From: Singulisphaera sp. GP187 | Lineage (GTDB): Bacteria > Planctomycetota > Planctomycetia > Isosphaerales > Isosphaeraceae | DNA: 64,000 bases | Reading direction: 5' to 3' | NCBI RefSeq assembly: GCF_900129635.1 | Contig: NZ_FSRB01000001.1 | Location: 6,165,501-6,229,500, forward strand | Part shown: positions 1 to 7,820 of the stretch, in pieces | How the letters are laid out: each line of letters opens with the position of its first letter | Numbering within the stretch: position 1 is the stretch's first letter | The notes under the pieces: generated by a model | What the model was told of the DNA's origin: nothing | What the model saw: only the letters and a program-made list of their open reading frames with translations | Database searches by the model: none | Made by a program: the position numbers and the translations under genes

Positions 1-800
1 TTCTCGGTGCCGAGCCGGTCGAGCGCCTCGACGAGCTCGGCCCCCGTGCGCGCCGACTTGACTTCGGGGTCGGCCAGGAGGGTGGCCAAGGTGACCCGGC
101 CGAAGTAGGGCATGCAGAGCAAGTGCAGGCCCGTCGCCGGGTCGGTCCGCGTCGAGTGTACCGGGACGATGTGGGTGTGCTGAAGCCGGGCGAGGGTCTG
201 CGGCTCACGCGAGCCCGAGCGTGCGACCTTCAAGGCCACCGGCCGGTCGGCGAGCTGCCGTTCCTCGGCGAGGAAGACCCGCGCGAAGGCGCCTCGGCCC
301 AGTTCCTCGACGAGGTGGAAGCCGGCGATTGTCTGCCCGGCCTCGGGATACGGGATCTCCGGGCAGGAGGGGGCATGCGTGGTGGTCGTCTGTCCCGAAC
401 CGACCAGCCCGTGGATGTCGAAGACGCGTCGCAGCCGGGCCTCAACCTCGGGAAAGCGGGTCGTATATTCGGCCGGGTCGGGTGTGTCCTGCTCTTCCTC
501 GCGGAGGCAGAATTCCTCATAGATCAAAGCGACCAGGGTCTCGTCCCCGAGGTCGGGGTAGCGGTCGCGATACCACTCGACGTGGACCTTCTCGCCGATC
601 TCCCAGCGCAGGCCGATGTCGGCTCGGAGCAGGGCGAGCCGGGCACCGGGGCGATCGAGACTCTCGGGAGGAAGGAAGTCGTCAGGTTCGGGACGCCGGC
701 CTTTCGAGCGGCGCCAGGCGGCCTCGAACCGCCTGGCCACGCGGACGGCGACGGGGGACGAGGCATCCTCCCACGTCCGGCCCGAGGTGGACAGGCTCAT
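1..800 (-). CDS. Serine/threonine protein kinase, N-terminal part (cut by window edge)
   Basis: About 266 residues are visible, translated from the reverse complement. The first 150 or so residues are an acidic, tryptophan-rich pre-domain (for example DFLPPESLDRPGARLALLRA) of the kind often found ahead of planctomycete kinases. The kinase domain then begins with the glycine loop ELGRGAFARVFLAEE and the ATP-binding lysine in VALKVA. The hinge, catalytic loop and any C-terminal domains lie outside the window. The start codon at 800 overlaps the stop of the upstream sigma factor as TGATG, so the two genes are translationally coupled. ECF sigma factors next to such kinases are common in Planctomycetes, and the kinase probably acts in the same signalling pathway. 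Its substrate is unknown. Confidence 0.85.
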   Translation of the reverse strand, partial: MSLSTSGRTWEDASSPVAVRVARRFEAAWRRSKGRRPEPDDFLPPESLDRPGARLALLRADIGLRWEIGEKVHVEWYRDRYPDLGDETLVALIYEEFCLREEEQDTPDPAEYTTRFPEVEARLRRVFDIHGLVGSGQTTTTHAPSCPEIPYPEAGQTIAGFHLVEELGRGAFARVFLAEERQLADRPVALKVARSGSREPQTLARLQHTHIVPVHSTRTDPATGLHLLCMPYFGRVTLATLLADPEVKSARTGAELVEALDRLGTE

Positions 801-1411
801 CAGCTCCCCTCCAACTCCGACTGCGCCCGCCGTCGAAGGTCCTCCAAGACCCGCTGGACGGTCCGCTCGCTGATCCCAAGTCGCTGGCCGATATCCTTGC
901 TCGAGAGTCCTTCGGCCTTGAGCTCGACGACGTTGCGCCGGTCTTCGGGGACAAGATCACGAAGTCGACTATAGACCTCGCGAGCCTGGGCGACTTCGCT
1001 GGGGGAATCGATATTAGAGGCGAGGTCCTTGGGCCGACTCCCCTCGACCCAGAGCGGCTCTTCTCGGTGCATGTCCTGCTTCCGGCTGGCGGCGCGGCGG
1101 TACTCGTCGATTACCTTATTCTTCGCAGCGCGAGCCAGAAACGCGACAAGATGTCGCGAATCTTCGAATTCAGCCGGACCGGTCCGCACTCTCCGGAAGA
1201 AGCTTCCCCAGACGCTCTGGAGGAAATCGAGCGAGTCGAACCGCGACCGGAGCAGCCGCGGCAATTGCCTGCGGACCACGAGCCGGACCTCGGCCTCGTA
1301 CCGCGTCAAGAGTTCGCGGGCGGCTGACTCATCCCCGGCCTGGATCCGTGCCAGGAACTCGGGGATGTCGCCCTCTTCGCGTTCGCTTCGGATCGGGTCG
1401 CCGACCGACAT
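800..1411 (-). CDS. ECF-subfamily RNA polymerase sigma factor
   Basis: 203 residues, the normal size for an ECF sigma factor. Region 2 covers roughly residues 20-95 (FDSLDFLQSVWGSFFRRV and ARAAKNKVIDEYRR) and binds core polymerase and the -10 element. Region 4 near residues 145-195 has the helix-turn-helix GLSSKDIGQRLGISERTVQR for the -35 element. No anti-sigma factor is adjacent. The gene overlaps the downstream Ser/Thr kinase as TGATG, which suggests that the kinase pathway controls its activity. It belongs to the large planctomycete expansion of ECF factors, and its regulon cannot be predicted from the sequence. Confidence 0.9.
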   Translation of the reverse strand: MSVGDPIRSEREEGDIPEFLARIQAGDESAARELLTRYEAEVRLVVRRQLPRLLRSRFDSLDFLQSVWGSFFRRVRTGPAEFEDSRHLVAFLARAAKNKVIDEYRRAASRKQDMHREEPLWVEGSRPKDLASNIDSPSEVAQAREVYSRLRDLVPEDRRNVVELKAEGLSSKDIGQRLGISERTVQRVLEDLRRRAQSELEGS

Positions 1412-1865
1412 GATCCCTTGGCTCCCTCGTGGAGGCCGCGAACAAGGCGCCGCGGCTCTGCGTTTCCTCCCGCGTCAGCCCCCTAACCTAACCTTCCGGG
1501 ACGCATCTTGGCAATCGCATCGCCGCATCACCAAAGGCGAGGGTGCCCCCCTGCCCCACGAAACGCGTGCAGGAACGTCACTGCGAGGCGTGAGGATTCT
1601 CGGAGAAACCGCGAGGGACGCTCCCTCCGGATCCGTCTGCAAGGCATGATCGTCCCGTGGATTTCAACTCGAGTGAGTGATGCCCATCAGAAATGGGGTT
1701 GGCGGCGAACTGGGAACGCTCGGGACGGCGCCGGCGGATGCCCCAAAACCGACGCCATTTTGAAACTCTCAGAATCTTCCGATTGACGACAGCTACCTCC
1801 GTTTGGTAAGGTCTGAAACTCAAATGTCGTCCCCAACTCACTGCTGGGGTGACATTCAATTGGCT
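1412..1865. other. Intergenic region without a supported gene
   Basis: This stretch lies between the divergent sigma-factor gene and the tRNA gene. Open frames occur on both strands, but they have no ribosome binding site, no family resemblance and arginine/proline-rich compositions typical of shadow frames in GC-rich DNA. It should hold the promoters of the sigma-kinase operon and of the tRNA gene. I could not identify hexamers with confidence. Confidence 0.5.
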
Positions 1866-1954
1866 GGAGAGGTGGCTGAGTGGTCGAAAGCGACGGTTTG
1901 CTAAACCGTTAAGGGTGTCAAAGCCCTTCGGGGGTTCGAATCCCCCCCTCTCCG
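1866..1954 (+). tRNA. tRNA-Ser (GCU anticodon)
   Basis: A class II tRNA of 89 nt. The acceptor arms are GGAGAGG and CCTCTCC with G as discriminator base. The anticodon stem-loop CGGTTTGCTAAACCG carries GCT, which reads AGC and AGU serine codons. A long variable arm (AAGGGTGTCAAAGCCCTT) and the T arm GGGGGTTCGAATCCCCC follow. CCA is not encoded. A strong terminator follows within 15 nt. Confidence 0.97.
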
Positions 1955-1967
1955 TTCAAGTTTCAAA

Positions 1968-1995
1968 GGGGTCGCCAAGAGGCGACCCCTTTTTT
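1968..1995 (+). terminator. Rho-independent terminator after tRNA-Ser
   Basis: A perfect 9-bp stem GGGGTCGCC/GGCGACCCC encloses the loop AAGA and is followed by six T residues, a textbook intrinsic terminator. It starts 13 nt after the tRNA. Confidence 0.92.
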
Positions 1996-2184
1996 ATTTG
2001 CCTGAACGCCAGCGGGTTTCGCTCCTTGGTTCGCGGGTTGAGTCCAACCCGAGGCACCTCAAGCCCGCACGCAACTCTAAGGAAGATACTGTTCAACTGC
2101 TCAGAAGTCTTCTGGTGTGTCATGTGTTGAAAATATGATTATTTGGAATAGTGTATTGGAATTAATGAAAGCAAGAATGCGGGA

Positions 2185-2224
2185 CGCCCTGCTCTGGGGA
2201 CGAAGCCGTCTCCAAAGCAGGGCG
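2185..2224. repeat. REP-like imperfect hairpin
   Basis: CGCCCTGCT at 2185-2193 pairs with AGCAGGGCG at 2216-2224, with a second short pairing (GAC/GTC) in the loop. It is not followed by a T-run and lies in a gene-poor stretch, so it resembles a dispersed REP-type element more than a terminator. Copy number in the genome was not checked. Confidence 0.5.
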
Positions 2225-2379
2225 CTGTGAGTGCGGAGTGGGGAGATGCGATGGGAAGTGAAAGTCGGAGTGAAACCACAGGGCGTAGGCATCGGGGCCG
2301 GCCGACGACCGGAAGCAGGTCGCTTGGTTCGTGGAACGGCTTCGTCGCAGGAGCGACCAAGGCACCGTTCGCGGGGTGA

Positions 2380-2406
2380 GATCCCCGATGAATCGCATCG
2401 GGGATC
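2380..2406. repeat. Perfect inverted repeat in gene-poor region
   Basis: GATCCCCGAT at 2380-2389 and ATCGGGGATC at 2397-2406 form a 10-bp perfect stem with a 7-nt loop. There is no T-tract. Together with the hairpin at 2185-2224 it makes the stretch 2160-2410 rich in secondary structure without a supported gene. Confidence 0.5.
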
Positions 2407-2428
2407 ACCACCGGCTGGTTGGGTTGGC

Positions 2429-2665
2429 TTATCGTGCGAACGCCTTGCGAGTGGCGGAGGGGAACCAGACCCGCTGCGGGGCCGCTCCACTCTCGATCGA
2501 CGGCCTCGAGAAGACGCCGCCGTAAAGCAAGGCGATGTTCGATGAGGCCCGCTCGCTCAACGGATCGACGACCGCCGGACAAACCTGCCCGCCCGGGATC
2601 AGTTCCGGCGTACGCGCGGTCGGGTCGGCGTCAATTCGTCCGTTCATCTCAAAGCGGGTCAACAC
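2429..2665 (-). CDS. Possible small hypothetical protein
   Basis: A 78-residue frame starting with GTG at 2665. The only real support is a strong Shine-Dalgarno sequence AAAGGAGG seven bases upstream. The protein begins VLTRFEMNGRIDADPTART, has no membrane segment and no recognisable domain, and its composition is unremarkable. No adjacent gene points to a role. It could equally be a non-coding region with a fortuitous purine tract. Confidence 0.28.
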   Translation of the reverse strand: MLTRFEMNGRIDADPTARTPELIPGGQVCPAVVDPLSERASSNIALLYGGVFSRPSIESGAAPQRVWFPSATRKAFAR

Positions 2666-3261
2666 GAACAGCCTCCTTTCGTAACCACTATCAGACACCA
2701 GGGAGTATACGCGCCCCGCAAATTGATGTCAAGGAAGCCAATCGGAATTGTAGGGATTGAGAAGAGACGAGGTGGATTCTAAGTGGGTAAGAGGTCTAAT
2801 TCGATAAAGGAACAGGGGTTAAAACGATTAAGGCGGCATGAAGTGCGCTTCGCCCCTGACGCGGAGCAGTCGCTTCAGAATGCTCTTTTCCTGATCGGAA
2901 GCGTGGGATTGGGGGGGGAACGGAGGCGTGTGGGCTTCGCCGGTTTCGGCTCGCTGGCGGGGGAATAGCAAGGGTTCGGAGGGGCCTGGGTGGCCCTGAT
3001 GCGCGGCCCAATCCTCTGTGGGCTGGATGGCTCGCGCGGCAAGGGGGGGACAGGTCCAGGCGCTGTAAGAGCGACTGACGGTTGCCGTGCGATCGGGCGG
3101 TGGCTCGAGAACGAGGGCGGTTGCCACCAGGGTAGTCAGCGGATCGACCTCGCCAGGGCTGAGGGCCGCCTGGGGCGGAGCAAATCCGGCCTGGATGGGT
3201 TTGGTCCTGCCGGCCCGTTCGGGGCGTGCTCGCCATGCAAGGGATGTCGATGTCTGTCGGT
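2666..3261. other. Gene-poor stretch downstream of the diguanylate cyclase
   Basis: Two overlapping minus-strand frames (2796-3236 and 2828-3433) cover it, but both are rich in Arg, Pro and Ser, lack ribosome binding sites, and the second runs into the end of the diguanylate cyclase gene. I regard them as chance frames and see no RNA gene or clear terminator here. Confidence 0.45.
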
Positions 3262-4566
3262 TTAGACCCCGATTTCCGAGCCGGAATGCTCGTGACAGGT
3301 CACTCGATTCCGTCCGCGCCGTTTCGAGAGGTAGAGTGCCTCGTCGGCCTTTTTGACGAGTTCCAGGGGGGTGATGCAGCCGGGCCAAGCGGTGGCAACC
3401 CCGAAACTGGCCGTTACCGGGCTCTCCGTCCAAGGGCCCGCCTCGACGGCCAGACGAAGCCGTTCGGCGAGCGTGGCCGCGGCCGATTCGTCGGCCCCGA
3501 GCAGGATGAGCGCAAACTCCTCGCCTCCGAACCGGGCCACCGTGTCATGGCGTCGGGCGCAGCCTTGCAACGCTGCGGCGACGGTCCGGAGCGCCTCGTC
3601 CCCTGCCTGGTGTCCGTGGGTGTCGTTGTGCCGCTTGAACTCGTCAACGTCCACCAAGACGACCGAGACCGGCTCGCCGCGTCGTGCCATGAGCGAGCAG
3701 CCGCCATCGAGGGCCTCGTCGAAGTGACGTCGGTTCCGCAAGCCGGTCAGCACGTCGGTCCTGGCGATCTCGGCGAGCTGGGTATTGGCCCGCTCCAGTC
3801 GACGATTGAGCTGGCGAGTCAGGCCGAGTTGTTGCGTGAGCCGCTCCTCGCTCCGTCGCAGTGCCTCGACGGCCCTGGTCCGTTCGTCGAGCAAGACCAG
3901 CCTGGCTTGGTGCTCGGCCGCGTGTCCCATCGCCGCGCCGACGAGTCCGGCCAGGAGTTGGAGGGTGCGGACTTCGCGGTCGCCAAACCGCCTGGGCCGC
4001 GGCGAGAAGACTTTGAGGATGCCGAACGTTCGGCCCCCGTAAACCAAGGGCACGACGATCATCGAGCGGAGCCCGACCTGCCGGCACAGTTCCTGGTTCA
4101 CGCGCGGGTCCGTCCGCGTCTCATCGGAGCGGAGCACCTCGCCGGTCCGAAGGCAGAGGCCCGACAAGCAGGCGGCCGCCGAGATCCTCGTCCCGACATG
4201 GCCGGCCGCCGCCCCGCTGCCCGCGCGGTAGACCAATTCTTCACCGTCGGCCAACTCCACGATGGCCCCATTCGCCTTCGTCAGCATCTGGGAGCGTTCC
4301 GCGGCCAACGCCATGACCTCGTCGATATCGAGCCCCACCTTGCCGATCTCCGTCTGGACGGCCAGGATCCTCGAAAGCGTGGCGATGTCGTCGCCAAGCT
4401 CACTCCCCGTTTCTGACGCCCCCGCCTCCCGCTCCATAAGCTTGAACTCGCCCCGTCCCTGGCCGATAGGTAGATTGCTGCGCATCACCGCCACATCCGG
4501 AAGCACAACGCAAGGGTTGCCGTGCCATTCTGACTCGTGCCACCGTGCTTCGCCGTGTCGCTTCAT
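3262..4566 (-). CDS. GAF-GGDEF diguanylate cyclase
   Basis: 434 residues. A GAF sensor domain occupies about 70-225 (MLTKANGAIVELADGEELVY; LRSMIVVPLVYGGRTFGILK). A coiled linker covers about 225-270. The C-terminal GGDEF domain has the metal-binding VLVDVDEFKRHND and the active motif GGEEF at 347-351. It should condense two GTP into cyclic di-GMP. The product-inhibition I-site RxxD is present as RRHD five residues before GGEEF, so feedback control is likely. No transmembrane segment is seen, so the enzyme is probably cytoplasmic. The GAF ligand is unknown. Internal ATGs near residues 28 and 44 are alternative starts, because the first 43 residues lack domain homology that I recognise. Confidence 0.9.
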   Translation of the reverse strand: MKRHGEARWHESEWHGNPCVVLPDVAVMRSNLPIGQGRGEFKLMEREAGASETGSELGDDIATLSRILAVQTEIGKVGLDIDEVMALAAERSQMLTKANGAIVELADGEELVYRAGSGAAAGHVGTRISAAACLSGLCLRTGEVLRSDETRTDPRVNQELCRQVGLRSMIVVPLVYGGRTFGILKVFSPRPRRFGDREVRTLQLLAGLVGAAMGHAAEHQARLVLLDERTRAVEALRRSEERLTQQLGLTRQLNRRLERANTQLAEIARTDVLTGLRNRRHFDEALDGGCSLMARRGEPVSVVLVDVDEFKRHNDTHGHQAGDEALRTVAAALQGCARRHDTVARFGGEEFALILLGADESAAATLAERLRLAVEAGPWTESPVTASFGVATAWPGCITPLELVKKADEALYLSKRRGRNRVTCHEHSGSEIGV

Positions 4567-5105
4567 CGCTTGGCCGTTCTTTCTGAGTCAACATCGACTC
4601 ACATTGAGAACGCGTGGGTATTAGCCGCAATCGGCAGAGCCTGAGCGGCGGTCCGCGACCGTCGATTGCCCCCACATCCCGACTTTCATCATCGGACCCA
4701 CGAAGGGCATCAGGCGTCTGAGAGTGACGTTATTTCAAGACGCATAGAATATCAATACCCCTGTGGTAAATCGAACAGTCGTGGTTGTTCTTGTGGTAAA
4801 TAAGGCGATCCTTGTTTCGTTTTAGGCCGACTCGCGTTCGTTTTCGCCGAAACCGCGACCGGACCCGACACGCGTCGCTCGCCTATTTATGAGTGCGAAT
4901 TCTGCCTGGGATGCCGTCGACCGTCGTTGGGTGAAGGATTGATCCTGGGGCTGTGTTCGTGTGTATAGTGCCAGCTCGGCGGGTAAGACAAGACCATACG
5001 CGTGAGATCAAGCGAAGGCAAGAGCTTGCCAAGCGGAATTCGAAGTGCGAAGTCGGGGCGTTGGTGGCAGTGATTCTGCTGAATCTAAATAATAAGGATG
5101 ATTTA
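4567..5105. other. Region upstream of cas3 with a spaced direct repeat
   Basis: No gene is supported here; the in-frame extension of cas3 back to 4953 has no ribosome binding site. The stretch should contain the divergent promoters of the diguanylate cyclase and of cas3. A 10-bp direct repeat TGTGGTAAAT occurs at 4762-4771 and again at 4792-4801, 30 bp apart (about three helical turns), in a locally AT-rich segment, and could be a regulator site. Confidence 0.45.
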
Positions 5106-7418
5106 ATGGAAGAGGCGTATGCGCATCGCGACGGATTTGACGGCAAACCCCACGGCTTGATCCCGCATCTCCGGGACGTCGCCGCGGGGGCGAGGAGTAA
5201 GGCGAACGCGGCCTGTCCTCAAGACCCTGAATTCGCCTTCTTGGCCGCCACGGCCGGATGGCTTCACGATGTCGGTAAGTTTCGTGGGGAATTTCAAGAG
5301 TATCTGTTCGGCAGACGCCGGGGCGGGTTGGAGACCAGGCACTCGGTTTTCGGCGCGGCGGGGGCGTGCTTGAGCCGGTTTCCGACGGCGGTCGTCTTGG
5401 CCATCTTGGGGCATCATGCAGGGCTGCACGACATTGGGGATCTGCAGGATCAACTCAAGGATCCCGCCCTCAACCCGCTCAAGACGTCGATGGAACTGGT
5501 CGCGAGGCTGAATCGAGACTGTCCTGAGCTCACGAACGGAAGCGTTCCGCCACTCCGGGAGTTTATCAAGCGGGGAGCGAAGGGGCTTTGCGTGGAGTTT
5601 GAGGACGAACTTCGAATTCGCATGCTTTTCTCGTGCCTCGTCGATGCGGATTATCTCGACACGGAACGGTATATGACGGGCCGCACGCGCGAGCCGATTC
5701 CGTTTCAGGCACGCGTTCTGTTTGAGCGGCTCGACGCCTACGTTCGTCGATTGTCCGACGGCGCCGAGCCGACTCCCGTGAACCGAACTCGACGCGAGGT
5801 TTATGACGCATGCGTCGCTGCTTCGGCGTTCCCGCCGGGGTGTTTCAGTCTGACCGCTCCCACCGGGGCAGGCAAGACGCTCGCTGCGATGGCGTTCGCC
5901 CTGAAGCACGCCGAGAAACACGGACTGCGCCGGGTGATTGTCGTATTGCCGTTTCTGGCGATCATCGAGCAGAACGCGCGGGTGTACCGGAAAGCGTTGA
6001 CCGTGGAAGGTGATCCCGTTGACCTTGTGCTCGAGCACCATTCGGCCATTGAAGGGGCGGAAGAAATCGGTGTCGGCGACACCGGAATCGAGAACGAGAC
6101 GCAAGGTCGGGTCCGGGCCAAGCAAGCGACCGAGAACTGGGATGCCCCGGTGATCGTCACGACGGCCGTGCAGTTCCTCGAGTCGCTGTTCTCACGCCGG
6201 CCAGGGCGCTGCCGTAAGCTTCATCATATCGCTCAGTCCGTTGTGTTGTTCGACGAAGTTCAGACTTTGCCCTTCTCGTTGCTCGACCCCATTCTCAGCG
6301 TCGTTCGCGATCTGCGCAGTCATTTCGGCGTCTCGGTTCTCTTGGGATCGGCCACCCTCCCAAGCTTCGGAGCGTCCAGTAACCTCCCTTCCGGGTTCAA
6401 GTCCGGCGAATGCCGCGAACTGACCGACGATCCGCAACGCACCTTTGGCGTCCTCCGCCGCGCCCGGCTCGAACTCCCTTTTCTTCAGGAGGGACGTTGG
6501 ACTTGGGACCAACTCGCCCAACGCTTGAAGAGTGAACCTCGCGCTTTGGTTGTCGTTAACTTGCGCAAAGATGCACAAGACCTGTACGATTGCCTGAGAA
6601 ACCAGGGTGTTCAGGGATTATTTCACCTCTCCAGCACCATGTGCCCAGCGCATCGCGAGGCCGTGTTGGGGAAAAAGGATGATCCCAAACCAGGGACGAT
6701 CTATCACGCCCTCCGCCTCCGACAGGGCGGGCCTTGCCTCGTCGTGAGCACGCAGGTCGTGGAGGCCGGCGTCGACCTCGATTTTCCGACCGTGTTTCGC
6801 GCGATCGGACCGCTCGACGCGATCATTCAAGCCGCGGGGCGCTGCGACCGTGAAGGCCTTTTGACCCAACTGGGTGGGGCGCCTGGCGGGCGCGTGGTCG
6901 TCTTCGAACCTGCCGACGGCCCCGTCACTCCTCACGGATTCTATGAAGAAGCGACCAAGCGTACCCGTCTGTGGTTAGCCGAGTTCGCCGCCAATCCTGA
7001 TCGCTTGTTCGATGATCCGAAGTTGTTCGCCGACTTTCACCGCGAGCTCATCGCCTGGGGTATTGGCCGCGAAGCGGCTCAGGAGATCCAGCACGCCCGC
7101 AATGCCGTGAACTTCAAGAAAGTGGATCGCCTTTTCAAGATGATCGGCGAGTCCGGACAAGGAGTCGTTGTCTCCTATGGCAACGCCGACGCGTTGCTCG
7201 AATCGATTCGCCGCCGAGGCTTCCTCTCGCTCGACGACCGAAGACGGCTTCAGCGCTTCGTCGTAAACCTCTTCCCTCAGTGGATCACCCACCTCGGTGC
7301 TCATCTTCGCCCTGTCTTCGGTTCCGACGAGGGATTGCTTCACTACGAAGGCCTTTACGACAAGGACGCCCTCGGGATTCGCTTGGGAGAACTTCCGCCA
7401 GAGCAATTCTTGATTTGA
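5106..7418 (+). CDS. cas3: CRISPR-associated helicase-nuclease Cas3 (type I-C)
   Basis: 770 residues. Cas3 is recruited by the crRNA-effector complex, unwinds target DNA with ATP and degrades it. The N-terminal HD nuclease domain shows WLHDVGKF (His54-Asp55), and GHHAGLHD follows. The helicase has Walker A APTGAGKT near residue 250, the DExD-type box FDEVQTLPF, motif III GSATLP and motif VI QAAGRCDREG. All key motifs are intact. I chose ATG 5106 because AAGGA lies seven bases upstream; the frame continues open upstream without such a site. The 573-nt gap to cas5c suggests that cas3 is transcribed separately from the other cas genes. That gap carries a hairpin and a crRNA-like element. Confidence 0.96.
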   Translation: MEEAYAHRDGFDGKPHGLIPHLRDVAAGARSKANAACPQDPEFAFLAATAGWLHDVGKFRGEFQEYLFGRRRGGLETRHSVFGAAGACLSRFPTAVVLAILGHHAGLHDIGDLQDQLKDPALNPLKTSMELVARLNRDCPELTNGSVPPLREFIKRGAKGLCVEFEDELRIRMLFSCLVDADYLDTERYMTGRTREPIPFQARVLFERLDAYVRRLSDGAEPTPVNRTRREVYDACVAASAFPPGCFSLTAPTGAGKTLAAMAFALKHAEKHGLRRVIVVLPFLAIIEQNARVYRKALTVEGDPVDLVLEHHSAIEGAEEIGVGDTGIENETQGRVRAKQATENWDAPVIVTTAVQFLESLFSRRPGRCRKLHHIAQSVVLFDEVQTLPFSLLDPILSVVRDLRSHFGVSVLLGSATLPSFGASSNLPSGFKSGECRELTDDPQRTFGVLRRARLELPFLQEGRWTWDQLAQRLKSEPRALVVVNLRKDAQDLYDCLRNQGVQGLFHLSSTMCPAHREAVLGKKDDPKPGTIYHALRLRQGGPCLVVSTQVVEAGVDLDFPTVFRAIGPLDAIIQAAGRCDREGLLTQLGGAPGGRVVVFEPADGPVTPHGFYEEATKRTRLWLAEFAANPDRLFDDPKLFADFHRELIAWGIGREAAQEIQHARNAVNFKKVDRLFKMIGESGQGVVVSYGNADALLESIRRRGFLSLDDRRRLQRFVVNLFPQWITHLGAHLRPVFGSDEGLLHYEGLYDKDALGIRLGELPPEQFLI

Positions 7419-7428
7419 CGAGAGGTGG

Positions 7429-7464
7429 GACTCTCGGTCCCGCCAACCTGCCGGGCCGAGAGTC
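7429..7464. terminator. Hairpin after cas3, possible terminator
   Basis: GACTCTCGG at 7429-7437 pairs perfectly with CCGAGAGTC at 7456-7464 across an 18-nt GC-rich loop. On the plus strand it is followed by TTCACCCTTTTC, a weak T-tract, so it may end the cas3 transcript. On the minus strand the same stem closes the crRNA-like element described next, so it could instead be the 3' structure of that RNA. Confidence 0.55.
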
Positions 7465-7538
7465 TTCACCCTTTTCAGAAGTGAAATACCGTTTCAATCC
7501 GCACCCATTCTCCGCGAGCGAGGCCGCGGGAATGGGTG
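7465..7538 (-). ncRNA. crRNA-like element: degenerate CRISPR repeat plus pseudo-spacer
   Basis: Read on the minus strand, 7538-7491 forms a hairpin: CACCCATTC pairs with GAATGGGTG, and an inner CCGCG pairs with CGCGG with one bulged base. It is followed directly by CGGATTGAAAC, which equals the last 11 nt of the array repeat. Stem position relative to the handle is the same as in the real repeat, while the stem sequence is mostly different yet fully paired. Cas5c-type processing at the stem base would release this 11-nt handle. The 26 nt after it (7490-7465) would act as spacer, and a further hairpin closes the unit at 7464. The first 23 of these nt match 19/23 to 7617-7639. I infer a regulatory crRNA-like RNA, comparable in design to CreA/CreR-type RNAs. 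A relic repeat is the alternative. Confidence 0.6.
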
Positions 7539-7559
7539 AATCGGTCGCATTGCAACCTT

Positions 7560-7588
7560 ATTGAGGTCCAGCGGTTCTGACTCGTCAA
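7560..7588 (-). promoter_or_regulatory. Candidate promoter of the crRNA-like element
   Basis: On the minus strand TTGACG (7588-7583) is followed after 17 nt by CTCAAT (7565-7560). Transcription would start near 7553, about 15 nt before the degenerate repeat. The -35 is good and the -10 is weak (3 of 6), so this is suggestive only. Confidence 0.3.
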
Positions 7589-7593
7589 GTTCA

Positions 7594-7639
7594 TTGTACG
7601 AAACAGTAATATCGTCGGTATATCACAAGTGAAAAGGGT
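7594..7639 (+). promoter_or_regulatory. Putative self-target of the crRNA-like RNA upstream of cas5c
   Basis: Plus-strand 7617-7639 reads GGTATATCAC, AAG, TGAAAAGGGT. The pseudo-spacer reads GGTATTTCAC, TTC, TGAAAAGGGT. Mismatches are at positions 6 and 11-13 only. Position 6 is normally flipped out in type I crRNA-target duplexes. The bases before the match are GTC, one change from the usual I-C motif TTC. A weak promoter-like pair, TTGTAC (7594-7599) and TATATC (7619-7624, 19-nt spacing), would put the match across the -10. Imperfect pairing would favour binding without cleavage. The match itself is observed; repression of cas5c onward is inference. Confidence 0.5.
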
Positions 7640-7820
7640 TCGGGGAAAACAAAAAAGGTCTTGCAATCATTCGTTGTCCATTGTGGAGTTGAATTCGGGG
7701 TTGGGATCGATAGCTCTGAATGGAATTCGTGTGTTGTTGGGGGCGCGGTGTTGAGCGTCGTGGGTTGGTGTCTCAAGGGAAAAAAGAACAATGACCCGCC
7801 ATCGAGCGAGGAATCCCCCT

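Noticed and set aside
2139..2582. 147-codon minus-strand frame and its overlapping neighbours
   Set aside because: Crosses two hairpins, lacks a ribosome binding site and looks like random GC-rich translation.
4953..5105. 51-residue N-terminal extension of cas3
   Set aside because: No ribosome binding site at 4953, no Cas3 homology in the extension, and a good site stands before ATG 5106.
7429..7490. The 23-nt inverted match around 7468 and 7617 as ends of a small mobile element
   Set aside because: The match starts exactly at the end of the repeat-like handle and has an internal mismatch pattern expected for a guide. No target-site duplication was seen at the outer borders. Not fully excluded.
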